This document shows, piece by piece, positions 32,720 to 44,196 of a DNA stretch of 64,000 bases (position 1 is its first letter; each line of letters opens with the position of its first letter). Below the pieces are notes generated by a model. That model did no database searches and had not been told where the DNA came from. It was given only the letters and a program-made list of their open reading frames with translations. The position numbers and the translations under genes are program-made. This DNA is from Brachyhypopomus gauderio (taxonomy: Eukaryota > Chordata > Actinopteri > Gymnotiformes > Hypopomidae), in the NCBI RefSeq assembly GCF_052324685.1, contig NC_135211.1, positions 1,897,105 through 1,961,104 on the forward strand. The letters are read 5' to 3'.

Positions 32720-33660
32720 GGATCAGTCAGGTTAATTGGTGTATTCAGACTAAGGTCCTTGGTGCTTAGTGCAGGTATACTGGGGCTGGATTAGAGCAAA
32801 AATGTGGACCATGTCGTAGGTTCCAAGGACTGGTTTGAGAAACATTGCTCTTGAGAAACACTGCTCATATCAGAAAGAAGTCTTGTAAATCTTATCCAAC
32901 TGGCATGGACCAACTGGCTCAGACATTGAATACCATTTCCAAACTTTCCACAACCAAACCCGCAGGTCGAGAACCTCAGTCAAGAAATTGCTCCAGGCTT
33001 ATTGCCAAGACCAACAAGGTTGTTTGGCCTGCATCTTATTATGGTCAGAGTTTGCCAAGGACTCTCCATGTAACACCTCAACTGGACCATGCCTGTCACA
33101 GTTGCCCATCCCCCATGTGCTTTTGTTTTCATTCTGTTTCCATGGCAATCTGGTTTTTCTTTGTATGTATCCACACATTTACTCCTCATTTCCTTGTGCA
33201 TATAATTTGTAGATTATTGACTGTCAGCTGTTCATGTTAATTGTTTATATAATTGCAAAATTCCTCAGTGCAAATGTCCTCAATGGGACTAATAAAAGAT
33301 TCTTACCTTGTGTTCATAGTTTGACTGATGTATTTACTATTTTGAAGTGTTTCACTTCAGTTTTTGTTTTTTTTTTTTTTTGTTCCATTTGGAATTGATT
33401 TGGTGGTCTTTTTAATAAAACTTAAAATAAATAATGAATAATTCATTTGTTCCATACCTTTTATCATGTTATAGTGCCTGCGAATGCCTGTGAATAGAGG
33501 ATTACCAGCCCCCAAACACTGACAAAGCTGCTTTAGCTTGGGTACAAGTTGGATTTGCATATTGTCATACCATATGCAGGACTGTAAAAAAGAAGCTTCC
33601 CTCTCTTATCATCCTTTGCTAATTATAATATGGAATCAGATAAAGATAAAATGTTGATTT
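32720..33660. other. No confident feature; possible retroelement debris
   Basis: The plus frame at 32845-33090 (GMDQLAQTLNTISKL, then VVWPASYYG) has the look of a retroelement protein but matches nothing I can name. The rest is AT-rich with a poly-T run near 33368. Confidence 0.3.
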
Positions 33661-33671
33661 TAATTATTAAA

Positions 33672-33855
33672 ATTAGTGCTGTCAATTCCAGGTGCCGCGA
33701 TTAAAAGTCCTCACCAAGCTCTAGCAAGCTCAAGCTTGCTAGATTTTCTAATTAGCAATCCAGGTTAAATTAGTGGAATCAACACAATCCAGGAAGCCTG
33801 AGCAAAATCCTGGTGAGGACTTTTAATCGCGGCACCTGGAATTAACAGCACTAAT
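33672..33855. mobile_element. Palindromic MITE (184 bp, about 44-bp inverted ends)
   Basis: The left end ATTAGTGCTGTCAATTCCAG and the right end read on minus (ATTAGTGCTGTTAATTCCAG) match, and the match continues through GGTGCCGCGATTAAAAGTCC to CTCACCA. The centre, about 90 bases, is unrelated. It has no coding potential. The superfamily is unknown. Confidence 0.85.
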
Positions 33856-34384
33856 TAAAATATTTATGTAAAACAGATGTTCTATTGTAACCTGTCACTG
33901 TACATACAGAATCAATGTGACAGTATGAAAGTGTTAAATCATTTAAAGACTTAAAATGTAAAAAATTCTAAAGAATAAATAGAAAAGATCAGAAACATGC
34001 TAAAAATACTGTGAAAAATTGAGATTGAGAAATAAACACATTAGACATCACTATTTAGAGTTAACCTGCGTTAACACATTAGTGTTTAGTAGAATTGGCT
34101 TAATTTGTATAGATGTATAAAATGAGGGAAAACAACTAATAGGAATGGCACCACAATGTCCTATTTCATATTTATCAATAGTAAGGGGTCAGACACCTTT
34201 GAAACAAACAAGATATAAAGAAGCCTGACCCCCAGATGGTACTGACAGGCTAAAATGTGAGGGTCAGACTCATGCACTGTGAAGCTGGCATTTATCATCT
34301 TGATATCCTGAAAGCATTCGCACATCGACAGATCTTCTAGCAATGGTGTGCAAGTGCATGTTACCATGGTATTAAGACACTCAC

Positions 34385-34518
34385 CGCTATGTTTGGTTCA
34401 ATGAGTCGATACTGGAGCTCCCTGGCCTTGTCCCACTCCCCGGATGTGCACAGCTGTCCTAGCTCACACACCTGCTGACCCAAGACATTCGCTAGTGCAC
34501 ACACTCCACCCACAGCAC
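34385..34518 (-). CDS. hoga1: HOGA1 exon 6
   Basis: The exon follows a TTTGATAG acceptor and ends at a GTGAGT donor. It encodes [20 protein letters not shown] through [10 protein letters not shown]. The first Gly codon is split with exon 5 (phase 1) and the end is in phase 0. [11 protein letters not shown] and (H/Y)RLIEPN are strongly conserved in vertebrate HOGA1. It lies between the 23-kb and 11-kb introns. Confidence 0.93.
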
Positions 34519-34823
34519 CTATCAAATACAAGAATAGTCAAGGTCAGCCTATAATTGGTTATCACAATGTAGTCATTGTAATCACTCATCACCATTATAT
34601 GAACAATGAATATACTAGAAGGGCAAATAAATTATATTTAGAACAATATATTATTGGACACAATAACATGTTCAGTATGGTTATGTAAGATCCATTTATC
34701 TGTATGACATTATGTGCACCTGAAAAATTGTAAACAATGTTTTCAGTTGACAGCCTGTGTTTCTCACACAAACTGTACAATGATTGAAAAGTGCAAGGGC
34801 CTCCATGTATGCATGTATGTAAT

Positions 34824-35257
34824 TGTCACGTATGGCCGCGCCCCCCTCCCCTAGCTGTCACTCCGGACTCCCTCGTGTCTGTGTTCCGTACCTGTTCATC
34901 CCGTCCTGCTCGTTTGTCTCTGTGATTCCCCGTTTGTTACCACGCCCCTGTATTATCATTCACACCTGTTCCTTGTTTCGGTCCCTTGTATATTTAGCCC
35001 CTGAGTTTCCCTTGTCCTTCGTCGGGTATTTTGGATGTTCGTTTGCTGTGATTACCCGTAGCGTGTTCCTGTTTTTGATTCGTCTGTTTATCGTGTTTCC
35101 CTTGTGTCATGCCTGTATACGCCTGTTTTTCGGACTGCCCTCCCATTATGAACCCGGACTGGCTTAGCAACAATGATGATGGTATGCCCTTGAATAAATC
35201 TCGCTCTTCTCAGCAATTGTATCCGTCCTCTCGCTCCACAGCGCAAGCTGCGTTAGA
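34824..35257 (+). mobile_element. Solo LTR (434 bp) with GTAAT duplication
   Basis: It begins TGTCACGTATGG and ends GCGTTAGA (probably GCGTTACA before mutation). GTAAT is at 34819-34823 and 35258-35262. It is related to the LTR at 58338 (CTAGCTGTCACTCCGG, AAATCTCGCTCT). It lies in HOGA1 intron 5, antisense to the gene. Confidence 0.88.
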
Positions 35258-35262
35258 GTAAT

Positions 35263-36018
35263 GCTTTGCTGCACAGGGCATCTGAACACATCTGAAAGTG
35301 CTAACTGAACCCGTTATGTCCCCCACGGCAACCCCTCTTGTTTTGGTTTTATTTGCTGGATTTCTCTTGGTACTTTTATTTTGGAATATCTGGTGTCAAA
35401 GAGTAGCCATGGAGAAAACAGGTTTGGGAGTATAAATAGGGGTAATTGGGTTGAATACATTTGCAAGTCACTTTCAAATGAATTTATGTTGTTAAATAGA
35501 AAGTTTTTAATATTAAATTGATTTAAATAGCTTATAATGCAGACATTCAAAATTAAGTATATAGATTGTCATGAGAAAATAGCCTTATTGAGAATAAGCA
35601 TGCTCTCCATTGTAACATTTCTCCGGAATAAAAACACTGAGGGAACCAAACATGGAAACAGACATACAATGAATGCTGAGATAAACAGGAATAATGTATG
35701 AACCTCCATGGTATAGTCTGAGACCAGGGAGAAACATACAATAAGGGTAACCCTTTCACTAGGAGCTAAGAAACAGGGAATCAAAGAACACAGAAAAACC
35801 AAGAAGAAATACACATTTACCAAACAAAAGATCATGTATGAGGGCATAAGAAAAGCATGAGACAGAACTAACATACTTCAAACATTGACCCCCACTGAAC
35901 CCAAGACAGACAGAGGATAAGGAGAAATCATAAGGAGAAAGGAGGAACAGCTGGGACAGAAGACATAGGTGGGACCAGACCAAAGGGGAAACACTGAAAA
36001 CAATAGGCTACAAATACA
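35263..36018. other. No gene recognised
   Basis: Intronic sequence. A phrase near 35580-35612 (AGCCTTATTGAGAATAAGCATG) resembles the L2 linker at 18700, so an old LINE scrap is likely. The rest is unassigned. Confidence 0.35.
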
Positions 36019-36096
36019 TTAACATTTACGGAATTTAGCAGACGTTGTTATGCAGAGCAACTTACAAAGTGCTTTGCATCTGATCACAGAATTCAT
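36019..36096 (-). mobile_element. SINE tail fragment
   Basis: CATTTACGGAATTTAGCAGACG and GCAACTTACAAAGTGC match the 3' part of the SINE at 8384-8566 in the same orientation. The tRNA head is missing. Confidence 0.6.
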
Positions 36097-36102
36097 CCTA
36101 CG

Positions 36103-36514
36103 TGTGACACGGAGACAGAGGCAGCAGGAGGCAGAGGCTGTGAGCAAAAGGCTTTATTATCCATAACGTAAACCGAAATACTCAGGCCACTAGGCAGATG
36201 AAACACAACAGAATACTCAAGTCAAAGGAGGCAAGTAAAGCAGCCACAGGCGTATGGCAGGTCCAGTGCAGAGCAGGCTAACCCATGTAGTGAGGCGAGG
36301 GGTGCAGGCTGAATGTGCAGCACTGGACAGCGCGACCTGTGGGGATTTAAAGAGCCTGAGTCCAATTAGTGGCAGGTGCTAGTACTCGGGTGATTGGGAG
36401 TGAGGGAGTGACCGGGAGTGAGAGGGCGTGCGCAGAGTCGAAGTAGGCATGTGCGAGAGGGAAGGAGTGTGTGTACGCGCCCTCTGGTGGCGTCTGGGCT
36501 GACCCACCGTGACA
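36103..36514 (-). mobile_element. Solo LTR (412 bp), antisense orientation
   Basis: Read on minus it begins TGTCACGGTGGG, includes TTTAAATCC and GGTCGCGCTGTCCAGTGCTGC, has an AATAAAG signal and ends GTGTCACA. Flanking CTACG and CTAGG match in four of five bases. The 59225 LTR shares CGCGCTGTCCAGTGCTGCAC and the CACCAGAGGG phrase, so both belong to one family. Confidence 0.82.
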
Positions 36515-36782
36515 CTAGGTAATAGTGCAGATAGGCCAGATATCAAGATACTAGTGTTGTGTCGTTCACAAACGATTCGTTTGAATGAATGAATCATTTG
36601 TGTGAACGTACTGAATTGAATCACTTCCTCAGATGATTCGTTCCTTTCTCAGTTCAGTAGTTGAGCTCAGCAGTGACCGTGCAGGCCGGCAGGGGAACTG
36701 CAGTGTGGTCTGTGAATCTCTGAATCACCCGCGAATCTGGAGGCGGAGACTCTCATTGCGAGGGAACTGCGCTTGCTCAGTT

Positions 36783-36912
36783 ATTCGTTCACTGCACTGA
36801 GGGCTCTCTTTCACTCTCTGATTCGTTCGCTGAACTGAGGGCTCTCGTTCACTCTCTGATTCATTCGCTGAACTGAGGGCTCTCGTTTACTCTCTGATTC
36901 GTTCACTGAATG
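36783..36912. repeat. 38-bp minisatellite, about 3.4 copies
   Basis: Units start at 36783, 36821, 36859 and 36897 with ATTCGTTCGCTGAACTGAGG and end CACTCTCTG. They differ at a few positions. It lies in a region rich in ATTCGTT phrases, probably the end of an unidentified DNA transposon. Confidence 0.85.
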
Positions 36913-37535
36913 TACTGTCACTGATTCACATTTGCGCTGCCACCCAGAGAACTGTTGCTAAGGACGTGATTCACATTTGCGCTGCCACTCACTCACATTT
37001 TCTATTTGATTGCACATTTAAGTTGATATTTTCTTCTGAATGTACAGTTTATATCTTAATTTTGCTCTTAATTTAATATTTATTTTGCACTCAAAGTTGT
37101 AGGTTAGTACATACTTATTTTTTGTATTATGTTACAGTGATCCCACATCACTTCGCGCTTCAGCTTTTGCAAATTCATTCTTTCGCGAGTTTTTATAAGA
37201 TATTAACAGGGAAAAATAATTTGTGGTTCTTTTTCGCCGGCTGTCTGTGGAATTCGATCGGGGGAAAAATATATATACACTGCTCAAAAAATTAAAGGGA
37301 ACACTCAAATAACACATCCTAGATCTGAATGAATGAAATATTCTCATTGAATACTTTGTCCTGTACAAAGTTGAATTTGCTGACAACAAAATCACACAAA
37401 AATCATCAATGGAAATCAAATTTATTAACCAATGGAGGCCTGGATTTGGAGCTACACACAAAATTAAAGTGGAAAAACACACTACAGGCTGATCCAACTT
37501 TGATGTAATGTCCTTAAAACAAGTCAAAATGAGGC

Positions 37536-37883
37536 TCAGTATTGTGTGTGGCCCCCACGTGCCTGTATGACCTCCCTACAATGCCTGGGCATGCTCCTGA
37601 TGAGGTGGCGGATGGTCTCCTGAGGGATCTCCTCCCAGACCTGGACTAAAGCATCCGCCAACTCCTGGACAGTCTGTGGTGCAACGTGACGTTGGTGGAT
37701 GGAGCGAGACATGATGTCCCAGATGTGCTCAATCGGATTCAGGTCTGGGGAACAGGCGGGCCAGTCCATAGCTTCAATGCCTTCATCTTGCAGGAACTGC
37801 TGACACACTCCAGCCACATGAGGTCTAGCATTGTCCTGCATTAGGAGGAACCCAGGGCCAACCGCACCAGCATATGGTCTCAC
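37536..37883 (-). pseudogene. Tc1-like transposase, C-terminal part
   Basis: RPYAGAVGPGFLLMQDNARPH carries the second catalytic Asp, and [12 protein letters not shown] carries the Glu of the DD34E triad. The end, REVIQARGGHTQY, is typical. The N-terminal two thirds are separated by hAT elements at 37887 and 38774. Confidence 0.88.
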
Positions 37884-37886
37884 AAG

Positions 37887-38657
37887 CAGTGATGGCTTAG
37901 TTACCTTGAAAAAGTAATCCGATTACTGATTACTCCTTTTAAAAGTAACTTAGTTACGTTACTGATTACTTGATTTTAAAAGTAACTACGTTAGATTACA
38001 AGTTACTTTAGTAGTTACATTCAGCAGCAAAATTAATTTTTCCAATACTTACTTTATTGGAAGTGCATTTTTAACAGTAACAATAAGTGTCTGTCCGTAG
38101 GAGTAGTCGCTACAGTATCTCCTGACATTACATTTTTGTAGCTGCGCGGTATTATTTGTAAATTTATTTGTAAACGTAATATAAGCGAACTGTTCAGTCA
38201 GACAGCTATTTGTTGTGAAACGAAATACCATTACAATTTCAAGCATTTTTAAGTAGGCTACATTAGTCAAAATTCCAGCACTTTTCAAACGTGGAACACA
38301 ATGCAACATTAAAATTCTTCACGTAAATGTTCCTTCCCCTGTTTTTGAGGGGTGTTTCTTTATACTACCACATATCGTTACGGGAGGACACTGCAAAAAA
38401 ATGACTTGTGAAACATGCTGGTGCTCTCACAGGGTCGCGCGCAGCATGCGAGTCGAGTGCTACGATCAGACGCAAAAGTAGAACTGACCAAGAAGAAAGC
38501 AAACTTATATATTTACTAGGGAAAATAAAAATAGTAACGCACAGTTACGTGGATAAGTACCTTTAATCTGATTACTGGACTGGAAATAGTAGCGCGTTAT
38601 ATTACTTGTTACTGAAAAAAGTGGTAAGATTAAAGTAACGCGTTACTGACATCACTG
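37887..38657. mobile_element. Non-autonomous hAT (771 bp) inside Tc1
   Basis: It starts CAGTGATGGCTTAG and ends CATCACTG. The octamers CTCACAAG and CTCACAAT differ by one base. TTACT/AGTAAC subterminal repeats occur at both ends. The internal stretch 38270-38370 matches 15455-15560 in hAT 1. Confidence 0.9.
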
Positions 38658-38773
38658 CTCACAATGGATCTCATCTCGGTACCTAATGGCAGTCAGGCTA
38701 CCTCTGGTGAGCACATGGAGGGCTGTGCGGCCCTCCAAAGAAATACCACCCCACACCATTACTGACCCACTGC

Positions 38774-39839
38774 CAGAGGTGGGTAGGAACGCGTTACATT
38801 TACTCCGTTACATTTACTCAAGTAGCTTTTTGGAAAAAAATGTACTGGTAAGAGTAGTTTTAATATGAACGACTTCTACTTTTACTTGAGTAAATATGTG
38901 CTGAGAAAAACGCGACTTTTACTCCGTTACAATCGGATTTGCGTCGCACGCTACCGTTACTTTCGTTTTGTAAATAATTCGTCTTTTCAGTGAGAAGACT
39001 GACCAACGTATCGGCACCTGAGTATGAGTGACCAATCAAATGAAGCCGGTCAGTCACGTGATCACATGCACAAACTTTCTCCACCGGTAGCAAGAAAGTA
39101 TGGTGACAGAAAAACCTACCGAGCATCCCTGACCTCACATAAAAAGGACAGTTATACAATGCGCTGTCAGTTGTGTCTGCCAAACGTGTGGACATTTCAG
39201 CCTACAAGAACTCAACATCAAATTTGAGGAAACACGTTGCGATAAGTTTGCCGTATGTATAATTTTGTGTAATGTTATATGTCTGAGGCATAACGTTTGT
39301 ATGATGTAATTATTAAATGTAACGCAGTGCAATACTAAAAACCAGTTCACACTGAGTGTACACACTAGCAATATATGATGATTAAGTTTGCTACAAATTG
39401 ATTCAGTTGACATCAATTTGTAGCTACATGTATTAGCTGACAGTCTCATCAGTTAGTGCCTTTGTGGAACACATTAAAGTTACAAAGGCCTAATAATTAG
39501 GAACAAACAAAAATACATATTATTTATAATAAATAATTTTTATATATTATATTTATTTATAATAAATAATTTTTAAATATTATATTTATTTATAATACAT
39601 TATTTTTATCATTAAAAGTCATTGTTTCCAGTAAATAAATTTCCCATGATGTCATTTATTGACACAAGACAGTACTCATGCACTTACTCACTACTTGAGT
39701 AGCTTTTAATCAAAGTACTTTTTTACTTTTACTCAAGTAAATCTTTGGATGCATACTTTTACTTTTACTTGAGTAACATTTGGTTCAAGTAACAGTACTT
39801 TTACTTGAGTAAAATAGTTGAATACTCTACCCACCTCTG
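38774..39839. mobile_element. Non-autonomous hAT (1066 bp) inside Tc1
   Basis: It begins CAGAGGTGGGTAGG and ends CTACCCACCTCTG, with a perfect CCCACTGC duplication at 38766-38773 and 39840-39847. The terminal regions carry many ACTCAAGTA repeats. A BED-finger exon lies on + near 39150-39240. Confidence 0.94.
39080..39240 (+). pseudogene. BED-finger exon remnant in hAT 38774
   Basis: Plus frames read SYTMRCQLCLPN and, shifted, NSTSNLRKHV, a Cys-x2-Cys and STSNLRKH pair as in ZBED/hAT transposases. A frameshift separates the two halves. No catalytic region is present. Confidence 0.6.
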
Positions 39840-39922
39840 CCCACTGCCAAACCGGTCATGCTGAAGGATGTTGCAGGCAGCAGATCGCTCTCCATGGCGT
39901 CTCCAGACTCTTGTCACGTCTG

Positions 39923-40405
39923 TCACGTGCTCACTGTGAACCTGCTTTCATCTGTGAAGAGCACAAGGCGCCAGTGGCGAATTTGCCAATCCTGGTGTTC
40001 TCTGGCAAATGCCAAGCGTCCTGCACAGTGTTGGGCTGTGAGCACAACCCCCATCTGTGGATGTCGGGCCCTCATACCATCCTCATGGAGTCGGTTTCTA
40101 ACCGTTTGTGCAGACACATGCACATTTGTGGCCTGCTGGAGGTCATTTTGCAGGGCTCTGGCAGTGCTACTCCTGTTCCTTCTTGCACAAAGGCGGAGGT
40201 AGCTGTCCTGCTGCTGGGTTGTTGCCCTCCTACGGCCTCCTCCACGTCTCCTGGTGTACTGGCCTGACTCCTGGTAGCGCCTCCAGCCTCTGGACACTAC
40301 GCTGACAGACACAGCAAACCTTCTTGCCACAGCTCGCATTGATGTGCCATCCTGGTTGAGCTGCACTACCTGAGCCACTTGTGTGGGTTGTAGAGTCCGT
40401 CTCAT
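39923..40405 (-). pseudogene. Tc1-like transposase, N-terminal part
   Basis: [20 protein letters not shown] and [17 protein letters not shown] form the paired-type helix-turn-helix DNA-binding region. LFTDESRF near the end supplies the first catalytic Asp. A frameshift then stops the ORF after FTVST; the rest of the protein is separated by hAT insertions. Confidence 0.88.
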
Positions 40406-40712
40406 GCTACCACAAGTGTGAAAGGACCACTAACATTCAAAAGTGACCAAAACATCAGCCAGAAAGCATAGGTACTGAGAAGTGGTCTGTGGTCCCCACC
40501 TGCAGAACCACTCCTTTATAGGGGGGGTCTTGCTAATTGCCTCTCATTTCTACCTGTTGTCTATTCCATTTGCACAACAGCAGGTGAAATTGATTCACAA
40601 TCAGTGTTGCTTCCTAACTGAACAGGTTGGTTTCACAGAAGTGTGGAACCTGTGTTATATTGTGTTGTTTTCTCCCTCCTATAGTGTTCCCTTTATTTTT
40701 TTGAACAGTGTA

Positions 40713-41242
40713 TATTGTGATTTTTTTACATGACAAAATCCCACAATGTCTATACATATATTATAAGTATTAATTCTAACAATAAAGGAATGTTATAAAT
40801 AATAAAATAGTACAAATTACAGTAAATAGTGCAAATTTACTCTCGGAAACGAGAACCAGCATCGCTTGCCTGAGACGCTACTTGCATACATGAGATTGTA
40901 AACAACATGACTGGTTGTTCGCTGGACAAGCACACATGCACAGAACAGTGTGTTTATGTAATGTAAAGGTGTGTGGAGGGTTTATTAAGCCTTAATATAA
41001 AGTATAAATGCTTAAATAAATATACCGTTTCTACTTAGTGGATTTTCGGTTATTGAAGGTGGTTCTGGAATCTACAGAATGCGATAAACGAGGGATTACT
41101 GTATTTGTAATGTGATTTATATTTCCTATAATAATCCCAACATTTAGTTGCATATTTTTTATTTATATATTTATATCTATATACTGCTGTCTACTCAAAT
41201 AACTATTTCATAATAATATAGAAAATTTGCACCTTGCTCACT
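40713..41242. other. No gene recognised
   Basis: AT-rich intronic sequence between the Tc1 element and the LTR retrotransposon. I see no gene or element end. Confidence 0.4.
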
Positions 41243-41247
41243 ATAAT

Positions 41248-41541
41248 TGTGACGGGCAGGGTGAGCAACTAAAAAGGAAGGGATCACGCCAAGTCTCAGG
41301 GAAAAAGGATGGTTTAATAGAAAGTGTGCAAACCAAAAACCCGTGCAATATCTCCAAATTAAGGATATAATGACCAGCGGTCAACTGGTACAAAGACAAG
41401 ACATATATAGGCAAACAAACAACCCTCAGGTGAGACGGATCACGGGCTCCGCCCACTTGAGGGACGCACACGACGTCACAAAACAACAACAACAGCCGCT
41501 GTGGACGGAGGCAACCGGTAGGGGGCTGCCTCACCTTGACA
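41248..41541 (-). repeat. LTR (3' LTR of the minus-strand element)
   Basis: 294 bases; on minus it starts TGTCAAGGTGAGG and ends CCGTCACA. It is about 95 percent identical to 42991-43289 by eye. Confidence 0.88.
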
Positions 41542-42990
41542 GACCCCCCCACCAAGCCGCACTCCCCTCCACTGGGTGTGTGGCACACAGCGGCTGCACA
41601 CAAAACACGAAGGGGCAAGAAGGCAGGGACAGGCAGGGACACACCTCCTGCAGTCCGGGAGCTGGAACACAAAAACACACAACATTAATCAGCTCACCTC
41701 CCTGGGCGGGACCCTGGACCGACTGGGCCGTTAACAACACAAAACCGCCGTTCAGCCAGTGAGCCCCAAGGATGTGCGGACGAGGAGTTGCGGCTCCTTT
41801 CTCGTCCCTAGTGTGTGTGTGTGTGTGTGCAGGTTACCTCCCCGAGGCGTGGTTACTTCTCCTCCTGGACCTACCTCCTCCCAGAGCTGACCCCTGCCTT
41901 CTACTAGGGGTCACCTCAGCCTCCTGGGGAGCCAACCCCTCCCGGGGCCCCTCATCGCAAGGTGGACTCCTCCACCCAACCCAGGAGCGCCAGAGACCGA
42001 GGCCCAGAGCACCCCCAATGCGGGCTAGGGAGCAGCCCCAAGGGCCTCCTGGTCACCCCAGGCAGGAGGGAGGATCTCCATCTCCAGCAGGAGTTTCTCA
42101 GACCGGAGCCCCATGGTCCCCAAACATCCAGGGGCTCAGCCCTCTAGGGAGGGGCTCTTTATGACCGGGCTCCGGTCACCCCACAATACAAGGGGGCTCC
42201 TGCCAGGTGGAGACCCCCACAAGGTCCAGGAACACCACGACACCGCCAGGGGGAAGCACCTACAAAGAAACAGAAAACACACACACACACACACACCAAC
42301 ATACAACACAAACGCGCCCCACCGACGCCCTCCGTGCCATACCCTGTGGCACGGGACCACAACCGGTCCCCCCCCAAACACACATTTAAGGGGAGGAGCA
42401 AGTGTGGAATTACACACAACAACGACATTTCATGAGCACGCTAGGACACAACGAACACGCAAATACTAGACAAACAGAAATAGTGCACAGACAGTAAACG
42501 AACGGAACCCCAACATGCGTGCTCTACACATACACAATAGTGACGCGCCGCTCAGAGTCGCAGTCGCTCCCCACATTAAACACACGACACACGGGGAGCG
42601 AGGCGACAGTGACGAGCGGCGACCGCGTCACACACACGAAACACTGAACATATAACAAACGAGCATGCACACTGATCCTAAGGTCCGCTACCCGTACACA
42701 CTTATAACACACACATGAGAGTTTTCCCAGGCAGACACCCTGGTCCTCGCCGTGCCACACACAAACAAACGCACAGCAGAACTCTCGCAACAAACAACGA
42801 ACACGAAGAGCTTTCCCAGGGCAGACTGCCCTGGTTCTCGCCGTGCCACAAACACACACACAAAACACAAAAGCTCGGGGGAGCTCTTCAAACAAAACAC
42901 CACACAGACAAACACTTACCACGAGACATGACCACGAACGAAGGAGAAAGTAAAGAACACTGGCGGCTTCCGAAAAGTGGCTGGTCATTC

Positions 42991-43289
42991 TGTGACGGGC
43001 AGGGTGAGCAACTAAAAAGGAAGCAATCACGCCGATTCTCAGGGAAAAAGGATGGTTTTTAATAGAAAGTGTGCAAACCAAAAACCCGTGCAATATCTCC
43101 AAATTAAGGATATAATGACCAACGGTCAACTGGTACAAAGACAAGACATATATAGGCAAACAAACGACCCTCAGGTGAGACGGATCACGGGCTCCACCCA
43201 CCTGAGGGACGCACACGATGTCACAAAACAACAACAACAACAGCCGCTGTGGACGGAGGCGACCGGTAGGGGGCCGCCTCACCGTGACA
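42991..43289 (-). repeat. LTR (5' LTR of the minus-strand element)
   Basis: 299 bases; on minus it starts TGTCACGGTGAGGCGG and ends CCCGTCACA. The TGTCACGGTGA start is shared with the LTRs at 55734 and 59225. Confidence 0.88.
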
Positions 43290-43627
43290 ATAATGAACTT
43301 TTCTCTGAATTTGGATGCATCTAAATTTAGTAGATGCAAATACATCACAGATATATGAGACTTTTTGGAAGGATCTAGAGACAATAAATCATTCCAAGGC
43401 TGCCTTATAGGGGAGCTAGGGAAGAGAGTCAAGGCACAATGTCTGATCTGAAAATATCTAAACAGATGCGAAGAGAGCAAGTTGAGCTCAGAGGCCAGTT
43501 GGGCAAACACATGATGCAATAATGTAATTCCAAAGTGCAACTTGTTGGCTTTCAGAAACACTAAAATAAATTTAAAAAACATTGTGGAAACAAAGTAAAT
43601 GTTACTTGTATTGAGCAAGCACAGGGA

Positions 43628-44157
43628 AAAAAAATATGGAATCACTCAATTCTGAGGCAAAAAGTATGGAAAAATTGGAGGTAGAAAATAAGGACACACC
43701 CAGTCAATTTCCTTTCCCTAAATGGACACCTGCCTCAGATTAGATCTGCTCGTTAGTCTGCAGTTAAAAACACCTGCAGTCATGACACCTTGGAGGGCTG
43801 CTGGACGAAGTGGAGTGGCAAGATCCATGGCTGCAACAAGAGAAATGTCTCTTGAAACAAAAGAGAAGATTGTGAAACGTCTTGAAGAAGGTAACTCTTC
43901 ACGCATGTATCCAAGATATGGACCAAATAATAATAGCATGGAATGGTTGTTAAAGACAAGCATACTGGTAGACCAAGAAAGAACTCAAAGCATCAAGATA
44001 AAAAAACTTAAGGCCATTTGTCTTGAAAACCAAAAAAGTACAACTAAACGGATGAAGCATAAATGGGAGAAAGCTGGAGCCAATGTATGTGACCGAACCG
44101 TAAGAAATCGCCTAAAGGGAATGCAAGCCTTGGGTGTGTGTTTTTTTTTTTTCTTAA
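43628..44157 (+). pseudogene. Tc1-like transposase, 5' part only
   Basis: From about 43827 the frame reads MAATREMSLETKEKIVKRLEEGN, the first helix-turn-helix of a Tc1 transposase. It then shifts and resumes at LKAICLENQKSTTKRM and NVCDRTVRNRLKGM. Parts of the DNA-binding domain are deleted and the catalytic domain is absent. Upstream sequence (TATGGAATCACTCAATTCTG) looks like the element's 5' region. Confidence 0.75.
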
Positions 44158-44196
44158 ATAGAAAGGGGCAGGAAAATCAAGGGTTATTCTCTAGAA

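Larger units (their letters stand above)
37278..40710 (-). mobile_element. Tc1-like element split by two hAT insertions
   Basis: Ends CACTGCTCAAAAAATTAAAG and (minus) CACTGTTCAAAAAAATAAAG are inverted, with TA at both edges. Without the two hATs and their duplicated octamers it is about 1.58 kb, a normal Tc1 size. Transposase parts lie on minus at 40405-39923, about 39900-39848, 38773-38666 and 37883-37536. Confidence 0.93.
41248..43289 (-). mobile_element. Non-autonomous LTR retrotransposon (2042 bp)
   Basis: Two LTRs (41248-41541 and 42991-43289) flank 1449 bases. ATAAT is duplicated at 41243-41247 and 43290-43294. Orientation is minus: a purine tract GGTGGGGGGG abuts the 41541 LTR, and a TATATAT box and ATTAAA signal read correctly on minus. 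No gag, protease, RT or integrase is visible; the inside is CA/GT-rich and low-complexity. By eye the LTRs differ at about a dozen sites plus two small indels. Confidence 0.88.

Noticed and set aside
32845-33240. 131-aa plus ORF with GMDQLAQTLNT
   Set aside because: It has a retroelement-like flavour but no recognised domain and no element ends, so it is not called a gene.
39818-40267. 149-aa plus ORF
   Set aside because: It is antisense to the Tc1 transposase N-terminal region, which is the real coding strand.
42524-43645. 373-aa minus ORF
   Set aside because: It spans an LTR edge and low-complexity CA/GT sequence of the 41248 element, is Cys/Val-rich from repeats, and no domain is visible.
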